A stretch of 11,393 bases of DNA. Source: Candidatus Saccharimonadota bacterium. Lineage in GTDB: Bacteria > Eremiobacterota > Xenobia > Xenobiales > Xenobiaceae. The stretch lies in NCBI GenBank assembly GCA_004554425.1, contig SFMI01000096.1, positions 1-11,393 of the forward strand, written 5' to 3'. Of this stretch, positions 1-7,713 are shown one piece after another. Position 1 is the first letter of the stretch. Every line of letters begins with the position of its first letter. The notes under the pieces are model-generated. The model was not told where the DNA came from, did no database searches, and saw nothing but the letters and a program-made list of their open reading frames with translations. The translations under genes were made by a program, and so were the position numbers.

Positions 1-2337
1 TTTTATTTGCAACTTACGCTTAGCTGAAGCGTCTAGCAATTTGTTTAGATAGTTCGGATCAAAAGTCAAATCTACGCTTTTGGCATTGTAGTTAATATTG
101 CCAGTGTCAGTAGTTTTTTGAGCATCTTGATCTTTATTGGGCTCGCGTCCGTAAGCTACCATAGCGCCAGTTAAATTCAAACGGCTCTCTGCACCTATAT
201 TGACGTTGATATTCTTCCAAGCATAAATAACGCCGGCAATTTCTTGATCAGAGTATTTGATGCTGTCGTAACGCTTAATCAAAGTATCTAATTGCTCGCG
301 TTTGTAGTTCTCATAATTGGCTGTTTGCTTGGAGCTATCTACCAATTTATCACTAAGTGCAGGATCGTCAACTGAGGCCATTTGATCGCTTTTGGTTGGG
401 CTATCGTTTTTATGATCATCGTCGTCATTATCGTCATCGTGATCGTCAGACCAATCTTCCCAATCGTCTTCAGCGTCTTCATAAACATCTTTTACTGCTT
501 TCATAAAATTGCAGTCGTTCTTGTGACTACCATTATAAAATCCACAATTACACTCAACGTTTAAATTGAGAAATTGTTTTCTGCCTTCTTTAAGAAAACC
601 GGCTTGGTACACTTGAATGATAAGGTCTGGGTGATTTGGATTAAATATTCCTTTAGTTTTGCAAAAAGATGTGGAGTGTTCAGTACAATGATTGCACACT
701 GTATGCTTGCCACTTTTTTTGTATTTAGTTGCGTACTCAAAAGATTTTTTTTCTGCGACTAGTTCTCGATTTGTATTAGTGGTGTTGTCACTGCCAGTAT
801 TATCATCGTCACCTATACTTGGGGTAGAAGATATCGTGTCTTTTTCGCTAGCTGCACCTGTAGTAGGATCGATTTCTACATTGTCATAAGGGCCGCTGCC
901 TTCGGGACGCTCGGTTGGCAATAAGTTTTCCATACTGGCGCTAGTATTGTAGATAGGCTCGATAGTAACATCACCTTTAGAGTAAATAGAAACGCCTACG
1001 CCGGGATCTGATTCCAAAAGGCTGGGGCCTTGCATAGTGATGTTACCTTCGGAAGTAATAGCACCGCTACCCATAGTAGCGCCGGAAATAGTGATGTTGC
1101 CTTTACTTGTTAAAATGGTAGTGCCGCTATCACCTTTATTTTTATTGACAAAACCAACTATTGGTCTAGTGCCATATTCATTGATGTTGGAGCGAATGAG
1201 CAAATCGCCTGGTACGTACACATTCTGATCGAACATGATCGTTAAATTTTTACTATCTACGGTCATGCCTTTAAATTTGCCTGTGCTTACAGTTTGATAA
1301 CCGCTATCTGGAAGTGGTTTGCCGTCGTAAAAAATAATAGTTGGATAGTGGCGCAATTCTATAGTTTTGGTTGTTGGGTTCTTTTCCCATACATAAGTTC
1401 CGGCTGGTAAGTTTGTGTCACTTTTGGTGGCTTTGGGTACGTCTGCCCAAGTAATTTTGGCGAAGTTTTCTCCGGAATTACTTTTTTCTTGTTTTATATT
1501 GGGCGCTGCTGCTCCATTGACTGTAAAGCCATCATTAAAGTAAACGGTGCCGCTGCCGGCGCTCACGTGGCCAGCTAAGGCAATATGGCCTAAGGAACGA
1601 ATATTGGGAGCTTGGCTACCTTCAGCGGTATTTAAGCTGAAAGTGCCAGTTTTGGCATTGATATTTCCTGAAGCGCTAATGGCTGAATCTACATTTAATG
1701 AGTTGGGATCGATAGAAACATAAATCTCTACAATTTGCTGGGCAAAGGAAGATCTTTTATTGATAGGTTCAGATAAGCTAGCCTCACGTACGGCCGGACC
1801 GCTAAAACCTTCCACTATTAAGTTGCAAGTGCCTTTAGGAATGGTAACTTGTTTTGCGTTGGCATTGGGCTTAAAAACATCTTTGCCATTTTCGTTGACC
1901 ATTTTGCCTTGGATAGAGCCGCTTTTATCGGCTGAATAAGCCATGCAAGGAACGCTGTTGAAAAGGTTATTGGTAGAAATATAAGGTGATTCATCCTCGC
2001 AATTAAACTTTATACGAAAGACCGACTTCTTACCATTGGCGCTTGATAAAATGCCCCAAACGTTGCCATCTTCTTCTTTGACTTCGAAATCGTCTGTTTT
2101 TAAAACGTATGGAGTAGAGGGGTTGGCTTTCCAGAGAATATCGCTTTGCAAGCGGGTAATGGCATATTGGGCGCCAGATTGGGCGGCCATAAGTGCATTT
2201 TCTTTATCATAAAAATTAGTCGTTAGACGAAAGCTACCTAGGTTGGAATATACAACTGAGCTTAAAAGCATAATTACCAGTACGACTGTTAGCATAGTCG
2301 TCACTAGAACTATACCTTTCTTTTTTCTTTCTAGCAT
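1..2337 (-). CDS. Large prepilin-like (PilX/GspK-type) surface protein, paralogue A; C-terminus cut by window edge
   Basis: The frame is open from ATG at 2337 to base 1 (779 codons). Alignment with its paralogues suggests only about five residues and the stop lie outside. Start choice: GGAGAGAG at 2341-2348 with 7-nt spacing. Residues 1-8 are a basic leader (MLERKKKG), followed by a hydrophobic helix at about 9-31 (IVLVTTMLTVVLVIMLLSS), then MAAQSGAQYA, which resembles PilX N-terminal proteins; cleavage after Gly8 by prepilin peptidase is expected. Position 5 of the mature helix is Thr, not Glu. Conserved middle parts include CNLIVEGFSG and a Gly-rich block with LESDPGVGVSIY. Residues about 463-673 are unique to this copy: six Cys (548, 551, 559, 596, 598, 609) with several His, then an Asp/Glu-rich run at about 620-645. 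The end (IKYSDQEIAGVIYAW, LNLTGAMVAYG) is shared with the paralogues. Probable role: minor pilin-like or adhesive surface protein. The family resemblance is judged by eye and the exact function is unknown. Confidence 0.85.
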   Translation of the reverse strand, partial: MLERKKKGIVLVTTMLTVVLVIMLLSSVVYSNLGSFRLTTNFYDKENALMAAQSGAQYAITRLQSDILWKANPSTPYVLKTDDFEVKEEDGNVWGILSSANGKKSVFRIKFNCEDESPYISTNNLFNSVPCMAYSADKSGSIQGKMVNENGKDVFKPNANAKQVTIPKGTCNLIVEGFSGPAVREASLSEPINKRSSFAQQIVEIYVSIDPNSLNVDSAISASGNINAKTGTFSLNTAEGSQAPNIRSLGHIALAGHVSAGSGTVYFNDGFTVNGAAAPNIKQEKSNSGENFAKITWADVPKATKSDTNLPAGTYVWEKNPTTKTIELRHYPTIIFYDGKPLPDSGYQTVSTGKFKGMTVDSKNLTIMFDQNVYVPGDLLIRSNINEYGTRPIVGFVNKNKGDSGTTILTSKGNITISGATMGSGAITSEGNITMQGPSLLESDPGVGVSIYSKGDVTIEPIYNTSASMENLLPTERPEGSGPYDNVEIDPTTGAASEKDTISSTPSIGDDDNTGSDNTTNTNRELVAEKKSFEYATKYKKSGKHTVCNHCTEHSTSFCKTKGIFNPNHPDLIIQVYQAGFLKEGRKQFLNLNVECNCGFYNGSHKNDCNFMKAVKDVYEDAEDDWEDWSDDHDDDNDDDDHKNDSPTKSDQMASVDDPALSDKLVDSSKQTANYENYKREQLDTLIKRYDSIKYSDQEIAGVIYAWKNINVNIGAESRLNLTGAMVAYGREPNKDQDAQKTTDTGNINYNAKSVDLTFDPNYLNKLLDASAKRKLQIK

Positions 2338-2340
2338 ACT

Positions 2341-2348
2341 CTCTCTCC
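2341..2348 (-). promoter_or_regulatory. Ribosome binding site of paralogue A
   Basis: On the minus strand this reads GGAGAGAG, with 7 nt between the GGAG core and ATG 2337. It fixes the start directly before the basic prepilin-like leader. The 92-bp gap to the stop of paralogue B has no convincing terminator, so A may be co-transcribed with B. A TTGAATAT...TATAGC pair in the gap has only a 15-nt spacer and is a weak promoter candidate. Confidence 0.6.
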
Positions 2349-2429
2349 AAACTTAGCCAAAATTTGAACAGGTACTCGCTATACGTGTGAATGGCTATAT
2401 TCAAAGTAATTTCGATAAATTAGTTCGCT

Positions 2430-4728
2430 TTAGAAATTAGAATACATCGCATATTTCAGTTTTCTTTGGGCGTTTGAAGCCATAAAAGCGTTCATGTAGT
2501 CTGCATCTAAAGTTAAGCCTATAGTGTTGGCTTCAATAGTGATATTACCGTGATCTTTATCGCCTTTGGGAAGGCCTTTATCTGGATTCTGCCCGTAAGC
2601 TACCATAGCTCCGCTAAGATTCAAGGTGCTATTTTGACCAATAGCCAGATTGACATTGCCCCAGGCATATACCATGCCAGAAATATCTTGATCTGAATAG
2701 CGAAGTTTGCCATAACGAGTAAGCAATCTGTTTAATTGTTGCTGTTTGTAATCACGGAAGTTATTGCTGACTACGTCAGTATCGAGAAATGTTTGAGCTT
2801 TTTTTACATCGGCTCTGCTATCGACGACAATTTTGTCAGTAGGATTCGCAGCCGCAGCAGAAGCTTGGTAGTAAATTGCCCAGCTGTTCGTATCCTGATA
2901 GTGGCGTATGGCATTTTCGATGGGACTTCCGAGAGCGGCTTTGCCACTGTCAAGGGCTTTTTGCAAAGCTGCCGCTTGGGCGGAGCTAAGATCTGGCTTA
3001 ACAGCTGCAGTTATCTTTTCGGAGCCGGGAGGCGTGGGTTTGTAATTTGTATATAAATAATACTCTAAGTATTCTCCCGCTTCTTCACTGGTTATAGAAG
3101 AAGCACCACTGCTTTTTTGGGCTTGGGTGAGCAACTCGGCAACGCCGGAGGAAAAAGACTCATTGTCGGTATCATAGCCGTAATAAGCTTGGCGTCCGGC
3201 ATTAAAGTCGACGTTTTTATTTTGTTCTTGAACGGCTTGGGTGGCACTTTCAATGGGAAGGAAGTTTACATCGTGCTTAGCATAAACCGAAACTCCTACA
3301 CCTGGATCTGACTCTAGAATGCTCGGACCTTGTAAAGAGATACTCTTTTGCGAAGTAATGGATCCGCTGCCTAAAGTAGCACCTTTGATAGTAATATCGC
3401 CGTCAGCGCTTAAAATAGGATCGCTGTCTGTGGGAGAATTTTTTACAAAGGCCACTACAGGACGAGTCACTTGACTGCAGCTGTCGTCGTAGATGATGGT
3501 CAGCGATTTGCCATCTTCTACTTTGATATTTTCGCTGATAGTTATGGTGGCTTTGGCTTTATCTACCTGAAAAGCTGAACCATAGCCATTTACTTCTTCG
3601 CTTTTATTCTTTTTGATACGGAATCCATGCTTTTTGCTAAATGGATTTTTATCATAGCGGGTTAGAGTATAACTGTTATTATGATCGTTTTTGCGCCAAA
3701 TATAAACGCCGCCTTTTATAGTCGTGCATTTTTGCCCTTCGGAATTGGCTTTAGTGACGTCGTCCCATTTGATTTGGGCAATATCAGCGGTGTCTTTGTC
3801 AGATGCTTTTATGACTTTGTAATTGGAACCACTGACAGTGCCAGCTTTAGTTTCAGTACCATTCTTGTAGAAAGTGCCGCTGACTATAGCTTGTCCTTTG
3901 TCAAAAGAAATATTTTTGTAAGTTAGCCTTAAATCTTTTAAACTGCGCAATCTGGGAGCGCTAGTTCCTTGAGCATTTTTAATAGTGATATTGGAAGCTT
4001 TAGCCGAAATTTTACCTCCCGCTCCCAGTACTGAACTTGTACAAGCAATGCTGGGATCGAAAGTTAAATACACTTCTACAACATTGCTGACAATATTGAT
4101 GCCTAGCCCTTTAGAACAGTCGAGGTGCTTTTGTAACTCGTTCATTTTAGCTAAATCTAGATCACGTACGCCGATACCAGAAAAGCCTTCTACAATGAGA
4201 GCGCAAGTAGATTTGGGAAGTTCATATTTTTTGGCATTGCCTGCGGCTTTTATGCACTCTTTTCCATATTCGTCTTGGTATTTTTGAGTGCGTAAAACTC
4301 CGTTGAGAGGGGCGGTATAAACGGTGCGCATTCCTCGGCTGTATAGATTGTTAACAGAAACGTAAGGGGAGCGAATGATATAGGTCTTATCAGACGTATT
4401 GTCCATATTATCGAAGCCCTTGGGGCCGTCCTCGTAGTTGAACTTTATGCGAAAGAAAGAACGACGTCCGTTGGGAGTAATGAGCATTCCCCAAACATTA
4501 CCGCTATTTTCGACGATTTTTACACCTTTGGCCGCTGAGGCTAACTGATAATTTTTATCATCTCCCTGCCAAGTAATATTATTTTGCAATTTGGTAACGG
4601 CATATTCCACGCCAGACTGGGCTGCCATAATCGCTTCTTCGCGTCCGTAAAAATTGGAAGTAAGTAATCAAAACGACCGTCAGCATGGTTGTAATGAGGA
4701 CGATACCTTGCTTACACTTATTGCGCAT
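2430..4728 (-). pseudogene. Prepilin-like paralogue B, leader/helix deletion and frameshift; 732-codon body still open (2430-4628)
   Basis: Reading from ATG 4728 gives MRNKCKQG then IVLITTMLTVVL, the same leader as the paralogues, with AGAGGT (4738-4743) 9 nt upstream. After that the frame runs into unrelated residues and stops at 4579-4581 after 49 codons. In another frame TSNFYGREEAIMAAQSG resumes and stays open to TAA at 2430-2432. Aligned with paralogue C, 47 nt are missing near 4665/4666, equal to most of IMLLSSVVYSNLGSM. The body from ATG 4628 (732 aa) keeps the shared parts: TCALIVEGFSGIGVRD, GATLGSGSITS, LESDPGVGVSVYA, YSDQDISGMVYAWG, LNLSGAMVAYG and the terminal YSNF. Residues about 461-621 of this body (plus-strand 2766-3245) are Ala/Gln/Ser-rich and unlike the other copies. 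Without a leader it could not be exported as a pilin. It is either a recent pseudogene, a silent sequence reservoir, or (less likely) translated internally from 4628 behind a weak GAAGAAG. Confidence 0.8.
4579..4728 (-). other. Orphaned 49-codon prepilin leader ORF of paralogue B
   Basis: The ORF begins MRNKCKQGIVLITTML with a good ribosome site. It reaches VVL of the membrane helix and then reads out of frame (ITYFQFLRTRRSDYG...) to a TAA at 4579-4581. The deletion junction, seen on the plus strand as TAAGT|AATCA around 4665/4666, truncates the hydrophobic helix to about 13 residues. This is the direct sign that paralogue B has lost its native N-terminus. Confidence 0.75.
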
Positions 4729-4841
4729 AAGTCTTTACCTCTCTATTCGGATTGGAATAGCTGCCTAAGCGGAAAATAACTAGCCGATAATGGCCAAAAG
4801 TGAAAAATAACATAGGCAAGGTGCCAAAACACACCCACTTT

Positions 4842-4870
4842 ATTAAACGTTGTTTAGGCTAAATATTCAA
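4842..4870 (-). promoter_or_regulatory. Candidate sigma70-type promoter for paralogues B and A
   Basis: On the minus strand TTGAAT (4865-4870) and TTTAAT (4842-4847) are separated by exactly 17 nt, each matching the consensus at four or five of six bases. It lies downstream of the terminator of paralogue C and would give a leader of roughly 105 nt before ATG 4728. The call rests on pattern only; the region is AT-rich, so chance matches are likely. Confidence 0.4.
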
Positions 4871-4976
4871 GTTAAAAAAATATTAATATTTTGTTTTATG
4901 GCTGTAACATTTTTTTAGCCATTTGGCGGTATCAATAAAAAAATAAAGATTTTTTAGGGACAGTAAAAATTAGACT

Positions 4977-5017
4977 AAAAAAATAAGGCCCGGGCGCTTG
5001 AAGCGCTCAGGCCTTAT
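4977..5017 (-). terminator. Intrinsic terminator of paralogue C
   Basis: On the minus strand an outer 8-bp stem (ATAAGGCC with GGCCTTAT) and an inner GC-rich stem (AGCGC with GCGCT) around a short loop are separated by a small, partly paired internal region, and are followed directly by a run of seven T (4977-4983 read in reverse). It lies 18-58 bp after the stop codon of paralogue C. This separates C transcriptionally from B and A. Confidence 0.88.
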
Positions 5018-5034
5018 GGGTTAGACAGTAGGAT

Positions 5035-7461
5035 CTAGAAGTTGGAGAACATTACTTGTTTCACTTTGCGCTTTGCATTAGCAGCAAGAAAAACTCCCAT
5101 GTAGTCCGGATCTAAGGTCATGCCTATCGTGCCGGCGTTGATATTGATTTTTCCTTTATTATTTTTGCCAGGTGTCTTCTCTTTAGGATTGCCTCCGTAA
5201 GCCACCATAGCACCGGTCAAGTTGAGAGTGCTGTTCTTGCCTATATCGGCATTGATATTGCCCCAAGCATAGATAACACCGGAAATATCTTGGTCAGAAT
5301 ATTTAATCTTTCCATAACGCAGCATCAAATCGGACAATTGAGCTTCTTTGGTGTCGCGGAAATTGTCACTGGCCAGATCCTTATCGACGTAATCCTGGAC
5401 GTCGCTAACTTTGTCGGGAGAGAGGTCTATCTCTGTCTTTTCGGTATCAGAGCTTTCAGGCTCTTCATGAGGCGGAGTCCAATTGTCATCTTCTTCGAGG
5501 TAGTCAAAAGCTTTTTTGCCGTCCCTGTAAAAACGCTCACGAGCTTCACGCACGTCTTCCGGAATACCTGGTTCATTGGAGAATGAAGCGCCGTCATTTG
5601 TCAGCGAATCCAATGCTTGAAAGCATTTCATCAACTCAGCATCAGTGACGTTTTTAAAATCGGCGTCGTACCATTTCTGTTGTGGAACTTCTCCTGTTGC
5701 GTAATAAGTTGCATTGGCTTGGAAATAATAGTTAAAGAATTGCTCAAATATTTGATCCAAGTTACCTGGATTCTTGAAGCTCTTTGGATCTTTGTTGTAC
5801 CAACCAGAATATTTGGACATTAAAGCTTGGTAAGCAGCTAAGGCTCTGTCATATTGGACTTTATAGTCGTTGTATCCTTTAAGCTCAGCTGTTTTATTAT
5901 TGTCTGTACCAGTGCTGGGGGTGCCAGTAATTTTTTCCGATTCGGCTTGTTTAACTTGCTCAGTTACGCTTTCGATGGGTAACAAGTTAACGTCGCCTTG
6001 GGCGTAAATAGAAACGCCTATGCCGGGGTCTGATTCCAAAATACTGGGACCTTGCAAAGAAATATTCTCTTTGGAAGTAATAGAGCCGCCGCCTAAGGTA
6101 GCGCCTTCAATATAAATATCATGATCGGAACTTATAATAGGCGAAGTTTGCTCGGCTTCATTCTTTAAGAAAGCTACTACAGGCCTGGAGGTAGCCGTTT
6201 CGCCTTCTTTATCGTAGCGTATAATTAAGGATGAAGCTTTGCCATCGGAAGCGACCCAAAGATTAGAGTCGATTTTCATCGTTAAAGTCTTTGCATCTAT
6301 GGTCATGCCTTTTAAGCTGGTTACTATCGAACTTTTAGCATCAGAGGGGATCTTTGTGCCAGGAGGATAATTGCCGACATAACGTCTTAGCACATTTTCA
6401 TTTGTTTTGGGATCTTTACTCCAAACATAAGTGCCAGCTTGAATTTCGACACATTTTTGCCCCTTAGAATTGGCTTTGGTTATATCATCCCATTCCAGGC
6501 GAGTAAAGCTACTTGTGTCATTACTTTGCTGGGCAGTGTACTTGCTGTCTTCGCTGATAGTCTTACCGTTAATGCTGTAAGAATAGCCACTTCCGTAATA
6601 CAGCTGGCCATTATCAAAGTCGACAGTACCGCTAGTTACGTTTAAGTTGTGTAAGCTACGCATTTTAGGAGAGCTACTGCCTTTAGCATTGCTTATGCGG
6701 ATTAAGTTCGAGTCTGTAGTCAAATCGCCGGCGGCACAAGCTACCGAATCGGTAAATTGAGTTTCAGAAGATAAAGCTAAATAAGTCTCTACTCGTCTTG
6801 GATTTAAATTAGAAACTTGCTCAGGTGTCAAAGTAAAGGCCTTATCTAAAGTAAGGTCGCGTACACCATTACCGGCAAAGCCTTCTACCACCAGATAGCA
6901 GCTCGATTTTCCTAAACTAAAGCTGCTAGCACCGTCAGCTTCTGTGCGGTTCTTACCAAATCTGTCTTGGCTTTGTTTCGTTTTTAACTTGCCGTCTTGG
7001 GAAGCGGTATAGACTTTGGTTGGGGTTGTATTAAAAAGATTGTTTACGGAAACATAAGGGGATTGTATGCGCTCGGAATCTGAGCTGTCCTTCATGCCAT
7101 CAAAGCCATTTTCTCCGTCTTCATAGTTGAACTTAATACGGAAAAAAGATTTGTTGCCATTGGCTGTAGTGAGCATACCGACGACGTTGCCATTTCGTTC
7201 GCGGACACTGATGCCTTCGGCGGAATTGGTAAAAGTGTTATCTTGCTTGTCGCCACGCCAAGTAACGTCGCTTTGTAAACAAGTGACGGCATATTCTACG
7301 CCGGACTGGGCGGCCATGAGAGCTTCTTCACGACCGTAAAAATTGGAAGCAAGGCGCATGCTGCCTAAATTGGAATATACTACGGAGCTGAGCAGCATAA
7401 TTACTAAAACGACTGTAAGCATCGTGGTGATAAGAACTATGCCGCGCTTGTTTTTTAACAT
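5035..7461 (-). CDS. Large prepilin-like (PilX/GspK-type) surface protein, paralogue C (complete)
   Basis: 808 residues. The frame extends upstream to 7575, but ATG 7461 is chosen because AAAGGAGG (7469-7476) sits 7 nt before it and the protein then begins with a prepilin-like leader MLKNKRG. The hydrophobic helix spans about 8-30 (IVLITTMLTVVLVIMLLSS), followed by SNFYGREEALMAAQSGVEYA, the PilX-like stretch after the helix. A conserved Cys segment (SCYLVVEGFAGNGVRD) follows, then a Gly-rich block ending at about 498 (GATLGGGSITS, LESDPGIGVSIYA, PIES). Residues about 499-697 (plus-strand 5368-5967) are copy-specific, Tyr/Asp-rich and highly charged. The C-terminal 110 residues (NFRDTKEAQL, KYSDQDISGVIYAWG, LNLTGAMVAYG, final MFSNF) are shared. 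Expected location: inner-membrane anchored, then assembled into or secreted by a type IV pilus or type II-like system. The length is several-fold that of ordinary minor pilins, suggesting a large adhesive or beta-helical extracellular part (inference). No pilus assembly ATPase or platform gene is in the window. Confidence 0.88.
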   Translation of the reverse strand: MLKNKRGIVLITTMLTVVLVIMLLSSVVYSNLGSMRLASNFYGREEALMAAQSGVEYAVTCLQSDVTWRGDKQDNTFTNSAEGISVRERNGNVVGMLTTANGNKSFFRIKFNYEDGENGFDGMKDSSDSERIQSPYVSVNNLFNTTPTKVYTASQDGKLKTKQSQDRFGKNRTEADGASSFSLGKSSCYLVVEGFAGNGVRDLTLDKAFTLTPEQVSNLNPRRVETYLALSSETQFTDSVACAAGDLTTDSNLIRISNAKGSSSPKMRSLHNLNVTSGTVDFDNGQLYYGSGYSYSINGKTISEDSKYTAQQSNDTSSFTRLEWDDITKANSKGQKCVEIQAGTYVWSKDPKTNENVLRRYVGNYPPGTKIPSDAKSSIVTSLKGMTIDAKTLTMKIDSNLWVASDGKASSLIIRYDKEGETATSRPVVAFLKNEAEQTSPIISSDHDIYIEGATLGGGSITSKENISLQGPSILESDPGIGVSIYAQGDVNLLPIESVTEQVKQAESEKITGTPSTGTDNNKTAELKGYNDYKVQYDRALAAYQALMSKYSGWYNKDPKSFKNPGNLDQIFEQFFNYYFQANATYYATGEVPQQKWYDADFKNVTDAELMKCFQALDSLTNDGASFSNEPGIPEDVREARERFYRDGKKAFDYLEEDDNWTPPHEEPESSDTEKTEIDLSPDKVSDVQDYVDKDLASDNFRDTKEAQLSDLMLRYGKIKYSDQDISGVIYAWGNINADIGKNSTLNLTGAMVAYGGNPKEKTPGKNNKGKININAGTIGMTLDPDYMGVFLAANAKRKVKQVMFSNF

Positions 7462-7468
7462 ATACTGC

Positions 7469-7476
7469 CCTCCTTT
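7469..7476 (-). promoter_or_regulatory. Strong Shine-Dalgarno deciding the start of paralogue C
   Basis: AAAGGAGG on the minus strand, 7 nt upstream of ATG 7461. The longer in-frame alternative at 7575 has no such site and would bury the leader behind 38 extra residues, so 7461 is preferred. Confidence 0.85.
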
Positions 7477-7659
7477 GTAGGATCTTATTTGCACTGTTTG
7501 ACCAGTTTCCATTCCTAATAAAATTTTATAACCAATCGTAGTTTTTTGATACTGTCGGCCTCTGTCCTTCGTCATTTTTTTATAAAAATTACTTATCAGT
7601 TGTTGGACAAGAATTCTTGAGCTAGATACTTATGATTTAAATAAAAATTAGATTGTTAC

Positions 7660-7695
7660 AAAGGAGTGAGCTTTTCGAAAAAAATGCAAAAATAA
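7660..7695 (+). promoter_or_regulatory. Orphan Shine-Dalgarno and three-codon mini-ORF upstream of the GH13 gene
   Basis: AAAGGAGTGAG (7660-7670) is an almost ideal ribosome binding site, but no start codon lies 5-10 nt downstream. The first ATG (7684, about 17 nt from GGAG) encodes MQK and then TAA at 7693-7695, in the same frame as the enzyme. Either the original start was cut off by a nonsense change, or this is a minimal leader ORF affecting translation, or the site is fortuitous. Confidence 0.4.
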
Positions 7696-7713
7696 GTAAA
7701 AATATGCTTGTTT

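Larger units (their letters stand above)
4729..5034. other. Intergenic region between paralogues C and B
   Basis: This gap of about 306 bp contains no credible ORF. It holds the terminator of paralogue C at its right end, the candidate promoter and ribosome site for paralogue B, and a perfect 16-bp AT palindrome (AAAATATTAATATTTT, 4877-4892) about 7 bp upstream of the candidate -35. The palindrome could be an operator or simply AT-rich sequence. No tRNA, repeat array or riboswitch-like structure was recognised. Confidence 0.6.
7462..7713. promoter_or_regulatory. Divergent control region between paralogue C and the GH13 enzyme gene
   Basis: AT-rich region between two divergently transcribed genes. 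It contains a perfect 12-bp palindrome CAAGAATTCTTG (7608-7619), suitable as a binding site for a dimeric regulator. Minus-strand promoter candidates for paralogue C are weak: TTGTCC overlaps the palindrome and TTTATA follows after 18 nt. For the plus strand, TATGAT (7631-7636) has no good -35 at the usual distance. Promoter assignments are tentative. Confidence 0.4.

Noticed and set aside
382..564. Hydrophobic 60-codon plus-strand ORF rich in Ile/Val
   Set aside because: It is the antisense of the Asp-rich run of paralogue A (GAT/GAC codons read in reverse give ATC/GTC), so its membrane-like look is an artefact.
1..2337. Possible pseudogene status of paralogue A
   Set aside because: I read every codon from 2337 to 1: there is no stop or frameshift and the frame matches the paralogues at both ends. 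Only the window edge cuts it.
2736..4287. Plus-strand ORFs of 80-106 codons inside paralogue B
   Set aside because: They are antisense shadows of the coding frame, with no ribosome sites and no recognisable protein features.
4811..4830. Sigma54-like TGGCAC...TTGC on the minus strand
   Set aside because: The GG and GC elements are about 8 bp apart instead of the required 12.
7462..7575. Upstream start at 7575 for paralogue C
   Set aside because: No ribosome site precedes it, and it would place 38 hydrophilic residues before a normal prepilin leader. ATG 7461 has an ideal AAAGGAGG.
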